Positions 58,677 through 64,000 of a stretch of DNA of 64,000 nt are shown piece after piece. The stretch's first letter is position 1, and each line of letters opens with the position of its first letter. The position numbers and the translations under genes were made by a program. The notes beneath the pieces are model-generated. The model was not told where the DNA came from. It saw only the letters and a list, made by a program, of their open reading frames with translations, and searched no databases. The DNA is from Emydura subglobosa (taxonomy: Eukaryota > Chordata > Testudines > Chelidae), in NCBI GenBank assembly GCA_007922225.1, contig ML679973.1, positions 3,166,033 through 3,230,032 of the forward strand. Reading direction: 5' to 3'.

Positions 58677-59147
58677 TTAGACTCTCTCTGGTATTACTAT
58701 CCATTTTATTTGGCAGACCGGTTTCATTTTGTTCCAACTTTATTATTTTAGTCTGGCAAATGTGAAGTTTTACCAAGTCAACAACAAGAAACTCTCCCCC
58801 CATAGCAGCAATCTCTTCTTCAACCCCTGTTAATACAGTATGTATACAGGAGTTTGCCAGTCTTTTATTTCAGGTAATAATGCATTGATATCTGCTTGTT
58901 TTGTTTGTAGGAAAGGCCTTATTTATTTCCTCTTTGCCTACTTTTGTTGCCATATTGCTATCTTTGTCATGCAGTGAGGAAGGCTCTTCTTCAAAATCCA
59001 ATTATCTATTTTTCTTTCCAAAAATAGAAGCACTTGAGATTTTTTTTCAGGGTTGCTATCAGATATATATTTTTTCCTGCATAAGGATGGTTTTCAGAGG
59101 TGATGGGAACAGATGTTCTTGGGGCCTTCTTGGACTACTGAGCCTAG

Positions 59148-59260
59148 GGGCCTGATTCTCCTCTTACTTATATTATTGTAAGTCAAAAGTATCTCAGTTG
59201 AAGTCATCAGAGTTACAACTCTGAAAATCCTGTGCAAGTGTGAAGAAAATTAGATTCTAT
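59148..59260. mobile_element. Short palindromic MITE
   Basis: GGGCCTGATTCTCCTCTTAC on the left and GTGTGAAGAAAATTAGATTC on the right flank a centre with AGTTGAAGTCATCAGAGTTA. Same style as 19540-19610. Confidence 0.45.
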
Positions 59261-59722
59261 GTGTTCTTACTTGGAACAAATCATATTCCCCCTCACCCCA
59301 CCACAATAGAGACAATCTTATAAATTGTTACTGCTCAAACAAATCTAGATATTGTCTATATAACAATATGAGGAGTTATCTCTGTGAATTAAGCAACCTA
59401 TAATCTGCAAAATCAAACATTTTAATGCAAAATGATTACACGTATTATTTAGACTATATTTTAGGAAGATTTCGCTAAAAATTATCAAGACACCAAAAAT
59501 AAGAAAACTTTTTAGATCTAACCTTTTTTACAGCATTCCCTCTGTGTGCACCATGGACTCACTCTCTGCCCTAAATGGATACTGTGCCATATGTATGTCC
59601 ATATAACAATGACTGACTCGTCATTGTTGTTCTCTGTAATGTTTATTATATTATGCAACCATTACTTAAGCTTTAAGTGCATTTTCACCATTAAACATAA
59701 TTAAAATAAATATTAACCACAT

Positions 59723-60430
59723 AAGGCTAGATTCACAAAGGGACTTAGTTACCTAACTGCCCTTTAAATCCCAGATTTAGGCACCACTGGCATTCACAAA
59801 CTTAGTCGCCATCTAGCCCTGTAGGCATTGCCTAAATTTTTGCAATTGAAGTTCCCTATATCCCTATGCTTCTGCCTCTGGGCATGTGCACTGCTGCCTC
59901 ACTCTAGGCACTCAGATGCCCAAGCCCCAGTGTGATCCACTAACTGGGGCAAGATAGATGCTTATCTCACATGCAGGGCCATGCTGGTAGATGTGCTCAG
60001 AGGCCATCTAGCTCCACACAAAATAGCCCAGAGGAGAACCTCTCTTAAAACTTTAGTGCAGTGGTTAAGGGTACTCTCCTGGGATAGGAGACTCTCGATT
60101 CAAGTCCTCTCTCTGCTTGATAAGGTGAGAGTGCCTTAACCACTGAGCTATGGGATATTCTAAGGTGGGGAGCTTTAATGTCTCCACTTGAAGCTGTAGC
60201 ACTTTTTTAAATTAAAGAGAGTCATTGGAGCAGGGGGACTGGACCGTGGTCTCCCACCTCTCAGGTGAGGGTTCTAATCACCAGGCTATAAGGTCTCTCT
60301 GGCCCAATGAATATTTAGAAATCATAATGCAAGAATTACTGTGGCCTGGTCTGAGTTCTTCAGGATGGGAGGCAATTTTCTGCTAATTGTAGATAGATGT
60401 GGAGTTTGGGCATCCACTGGCAACGAGGAG
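59723..60430. repeat. Repeat with inverted tRNA-like segments
   Basis: GTGGTTAAGGGTACTCTCCT and GATTCAAGTCC (60060-60110) resemble the A and B boxes of a tRNA gene. A second, reverse-oriented tRNA-like stretch lies at about 60242-60300 (TCTCCCACCTCTCAGGTGAG). Neither folds into a full tRNA by eye, so I read this as a repeat with tRNA-derived arms, not as tRNA genes. Confidence 0.4.
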
Positions 60431-61267
60431 TTAAAAGAACTCCAAAGTTGCAGAATGATTTAAAAATCTCAGGGAAGATATGTCTATAATCCATACCAAT
60501 GTTTTAATTCTAGTATTAACAGACCTGGGGGGTTTTTTATTAGTTAACTCTGCCGGATTTGAAATACATGCACATGCATATCCTCCCATCAATGTATAAG
60601 AATAAGCTGATAAATTGACCCTGCCATTGCTATCTGGAATGTAATCATCTCACTCAGTTATAGTAAAATAACACACTTATTTTCACCACTGATTTCAGGG
60701 TCCTATTGCACTCTATATTTTACCAGTTTAGCATGTCTTTAAGCCATTATTTCAATATATTATTTTATTCCCTTACTCAACACAGTTCACCTGTCTCTCA
60801 TTATCCCTTAAAGACTGAAAGTAGATTATCTATCCAAACTTCCTTCAGTCTAAAAAGTTTCTGTTTAATTTTCTTTCCCGTAAATTTTCAGACGGCTTCT
60901 CCATCTTTCAATTGCTAAGTGCATTTTGCTGTTTTTTCCCCCAAAAATAGCTCCTAATTGCTTTTACCTCTTTTTCTAAGGTTCCCAGAAATGTTGCTTA
61001 CATTTCTGTTTATATATATTATTTCATGTTAGAAACATGAAGATATTTATCAGGCTAAGGCACTAGTATTATTACTGATCCTGCATTCCTTACTCAAGAA
61101 ATCTGACTTCTCCTGTGGGCATTAATGTACAACATTAAGGGGTAGGCTGGGGTGGCCAAACTTACTGATGCCCCCTGAGACCTCCCCACCCTACTGGGCA
61201 TAATCCAATAGCCTCACCACCCTGCTGCAGCACAGAAGCTCTAAGTTCCCCACCCCAGTCTGGTATG

Positions 61268-61268
<1 letters not shown>

Positions 61269-61306
<38 letters not shown>

Positions 61307-61364
61307 TGTGCGTGCGTGCGTGAGAGAGAGAGAGAGAGGGAGAGTGTGTGTGTGTGTGTGTGTG
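61269..61364. repeat. (GT)n-(GA)n-(GT)n microsatellite
   Basis: GT repeats with CGTG interruptions, then GA repeats, then GT again, just before the CR1 fragment. Confidence 0.95.
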
Positions 61365-61384
61365 TAGGGGGGGAGGAGGGCTAC

Positions 61385-62165
61385 TAAAATGAAGAGAAAT
61401 GGAAAACCTACCCTATGAGAGGGGACTAAAAAAGATTGGCTTGTTTAGACTAACCAAATGAAGGCTGAGGGAAGGCATGATTGCTCTCTATAAATACATC
61501 AGAGAGATAATATAAATAACTCCTTTCCCTCACTGGTATTTAAGTGCCAGTGCTGACACAAGACCAAATGGATATAAACTCGCCATCAACAAGTTTAGGC
61601 TTGAAATCAGAGGAGTTAAATTCTGGAACAGCCTTCTAAAAGGACCAGTTGGGACAAAAAACTTAAGTGGCTTCAAGACTGAGCTTGATAAATTTATGGA
61701 GGGGATGGTATGATGAGACTGCCCACAGCGGCATGTAGCCGATCTGTAATTTCTAGCAGCAAATATCCTCAACAGCCAGTGATGAGACACTAGATGGGGA
61801 GGGCTCTGAGTTACTTTGGAGAATTCTTTCCCAAGTATCTGGCTGCTGGGTCTTGCCGACATGCTCGTGGTCCAACTGATGGCCATATTTGGGGTTGGGA
61901 AGGAATTTCCCCTTAGGTCAGATTGGCAGAGATCCTTGTGGCTTTTTGCTTTCCTCTGCAGCATGGGGCACAGGTCACTTGCAGGTTTAAACTACTGTAA
62001 ATGGTAGAGTCTCTGTAACTTGAAGTCTTCAAATTATGATTTGAGGACTTTAGCAATTTAGTGAGAGGTTAGGGCTCTATTACAGGAATGGGTGGGTGAG
62101 GTTCTGTGGCCTGCAATGTGCAAGAGTCAAACTAGATAGTCATGATGGTCCCTTCTAGCCTTAAC
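61385..62165 (+). mobile_element. CR1 LINE 3' end
   Basis: GGAAAACCTACCCTATGAGA, TGATTGCTCTCTATAAATAC and finally ATGGTCCCTTCTAGCC follow the CR1 3' consensus. No retained coding function. Confidence 0.85.
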
Positions 62166-62582
62166 GTCTCTGAGAAAGGTGAGAAGTCTGCTCCATCCCA
62201 TAGACTGTTCCCCTTGATATGCTGGCCCTGCTGCACAGGTAGGTATAGAAGGGAAGATAGGGCCAGGGAGCCATCCCCTCCACACCCATTTTTCGAATAT
62301 CTGTTCCTTTTGGGGGAGCAGAAGCAAGCAGTTTCTGATATTCCACAGAGCATAATGTGTGCAAGGACTGCTATTGTGACTAGCCCTTACTCAGCCATTG
62401 AAGGGAGTGCGGCAGGCTTTAGTACTGACTATGGATTTTTTGTTCTGCAGTCATACAGCATATAACCCAATAGGGTCCTGGTCCATAAAAAGGGCTCCTA
62501 GGCACTATGGTAATACAAATAATAAGTACTACTAATACTACTAATATATCTAAGTTAAAGACAAAATTCATGCAACACAGAG

Positions 62583-62713
62583 CAGTGGTTTTTAACCTGT
62601 GGTCTGCAGACCCCTGGGGGTCCACAGACTATATCTAAGATTTCCAAAGGGGTCTGCACCTCTATTCAAAATTTTTTAGGGGTCCGTAAATGAAAAAAGG
62701 TTGAAAACTACTG
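62583..62713. mobile_element. Short hAT-like element
   Basis: CAGTGGTTTTTAACCTGTGG and AAAGGTTGAAAACTACTG are inverted ends of the CAGNG type. The 131-bp interior reads CAGACCCCTGGGGGTCCACA, a common hAT-derived repeat. The 8-bp flanks do not match. Confidence 0.7.
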
Positions 62714-63105
62714 ATCTAAAGGATATGGTGATCAAATTTTGCCAACCCATATGTCCAATGAAAAAGTTGGGTCCAGAGGATGTTCCCTGAGTAGGAGTGA
62801 TCCATGACTTTTTGTATTTTATTTAATATTTCAAGCAAAAATATTTATTCTGTTAATGAGACAGGATCACAAAGAAATACTTCTTTTTAAAATATGTAAT
62901 GCAATCACTATAATATACCTAGACACTGAATTTCCTTGTGAAATTCTCTTGTGATGAAACAATCAGTACTGCACAAAAATGTTCCTTAAAATAGGAGACT
63001 ACAAAATAATTATAGTGATTGGTTATAACCATGGAATTATCTCAGCAAAAAATCTGAAAACAACTGCCAGCAAAGTGAAATGATAAAAAAAAAGTCCACA
63101 CTTAC

Positions 63106-63240
63106 AGTTCTATTGCCTTGTTCCACATGATAACATATCCAGAAAGAATGAAGGACTCAACATTTACAATATGTGTATTTCCCCTCTCTGTTCCAACATA
63201 GAGCCATTTACTCTGGAAAGGTAGATGGCAGTAAGTAATC
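63106..63240 (-). CDS. STXBP5L: STXBP5L (tomosyn-2) internal exon, WD40 region (first in window)
   Basis: This 135-nt exon opens with the last base of a split Arg codon and closes with the first two bases of a split Leu codon. It encodes 44 whole residues beginning ITYCHLPFQSKWLYVGTERG and ending in WNKAIE. The acceptor is TTACAG and the donor CT|GTAAGT. The residues match the N-terminal WD40 propeller of tomosyns. Tomosyn is a cytosolic or peripheral-membrane syntaxin-binding protein whose C-terminal R-SNARE-like coil competes with synaptobrevin and restrains vesicle fusion; that coil is outside this window. No stop or frameshift is present. Confidence 0.93.
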
Positions 63241-64000
63241 CTGTAAGAGAAAGAATATTCCACTTAAAATTGTGCCAACAATAATATTTCCAACAAGTTT
63301 TCTTTTGAAATAATTGTCCCTTTGGTTTTGTGAAGACCAGAGCAGCTTGGGCAAAGTTCCCAATATATGATCCATGGAAAGCTGGCACAGCTCATGGTGC
63401 TATCTCCTCCTTTGTTCCAGGTGATTCTATAAGTGTCCAAGCTCTTCATAGTGAAGAAGCTGGGAACAAGGTGAGAAGCCATTTTACCTACCTCTAACTG
63501 GGTCAGGAAAGAGGAATCATCTTAATGTGGTTAGTGCAGTCCTAAATAGGAGGGGATAGACACAAGATAATCTCTTTCTGAATATGTTGGCCACGCTATA
63601 AAAAGGTCTGAGAACCTTGGAGCTAGAGATTCTGATTTTCTTCTTTACAAAAAGGTATTTTTCAAGCTCAGTACACAGGAGTTAATGAGACATGAACATG
63701 TTTGATGTTTAATACAAAGGAAATGTAACATTACTACTCACACTAAGAAATGTTCCCTTTATTAATCAGTCTAGAGGATATGGAGTTGATAAAGAATTAC
63801 CAAGTGCAGTCAAGCAGATATATGATTTATACTCTCACTCCCACATTCATATCATTATTATAGTATAACCCAGTGCTATGTTACTTAGGAAGAATCTCAT
63901 GATGGTCTCTCATGATAAGATACAACAATATTCATAAAGATGATAAACAGATAGAGTCAATTTTTTTGACATTACAGTATTTACATTACATTACATTAAA
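63241..64000. other. STXBP5L intron (partial), no recognised element
   Basis: Upstream part of the intron before the first exon in the window. AT-rich, with no reading frame, repeat or conserved element that I recognise. Confidence 0.6.

Larger units (their letters stand above)
56681..63105 (-). other. STXBP5L intron, 6.4 kb
   Basis: Contains a TA dinucleotide run near 57013, two MITE copies (58381, 59148), a palindromic tRNA-like repeat (59723-60430), GT and GA microsatellites, a CR1 3' end and a short hAT-like element. The remainder, notably 57050-58370 and 60450-61250, shows nothing recognisable. Confidence 0.7.

Noticed and set aside
60055..60110. A functional tRNA gene
   Set aside because: The A- and B-box-like motifs are present but the acceptor and anticodon stems do not pair properly by eye, and the segment belongs to a longer repeat.
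61269..61364. A CRISPR-like or regulatory repeat array
   Set aside because: It is a plain GT/GA microsatellite without spacers; nothing else in the window resembles a CRISPR array, and the genome is eukaryotic.

Overview
The window is vertebrate nuclear DNA: AT-rich, almost all intron, and packed with degraded transposable elements. The only cellular gene I can support is STXBP5L (tomosyn-2) on the minus strand. Ten internal coding exons lie between 63240 and 2404. Every splice site is GT/AG, every codon phase joins to the next, and together they encode about 323 uninterrupted residues of the N-terminal WD40 region. Paralogue-specific residues fit STXBP5L better than STXBP5 (from memory of the human proteins). 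The gene continues past both window edges; no first exon, promoter or 3' end is here.

The repeats point to a reptile, most likely a turtle. They include CR1 LINEs on both strands, a DIRS tyrosine-recombinase retrotransposon, several Ty3/gypsy fossils, one family of about 1.1-kb solo LTRs (three copies), hAT-like elements with duplicated targets, and palindromic MITEs. The turtle assignment is inference from repeat style; a crocodilian or bird is less likely because of the DIRS and gypsy content.

Layout, left to right (exons in reverse gene order): 2404-2444 exon; solo LTR and CR1 (3096-5790); hAT-like MITE (5915-6345); 8660-8727 exon; G-rich degenerate minisatellite (10240-10640); 11418-11565 exon; DIRS element (12250-19530), interrupted by a solo LTR, a GC-rich hAT-like element and a CR1-like fragment; 19975-20047 and 22349-22503 exons; LTR-like element with compound microsatellites (24138-24833); nested LTR-like block (25314-27220); 29665-29743 and 30334-30457 exons; Tigger-like element and two abutting MITEs (31081-32428); 36585-36668 exon; a 20-kb intron with two adjacent gypsy fossils (40060-47780), the second split by a CR1 and by a hAT element with a perfect 8-bp target duplication, then a third solo LTR, an antisense gypsy RT fragment and a second DIRS gag fragment (47889-52790); 56617-56680 exon; MITEs, a GT microsatellite and a CR1 3' end; 63106-63240 exon.

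I found no CRISPR array, RNA gene, intact mobile-element ORF or evidence of a new multi-gene system. The most interesting content is the datable nesting of elements, the readable tyrosine-recombinase catalytic residues in the dead DIRS copy, a paired RFX X-box-like palindrome in a gypsy LTR, and a set of MITEs whose ends and target duplications can be read directly.
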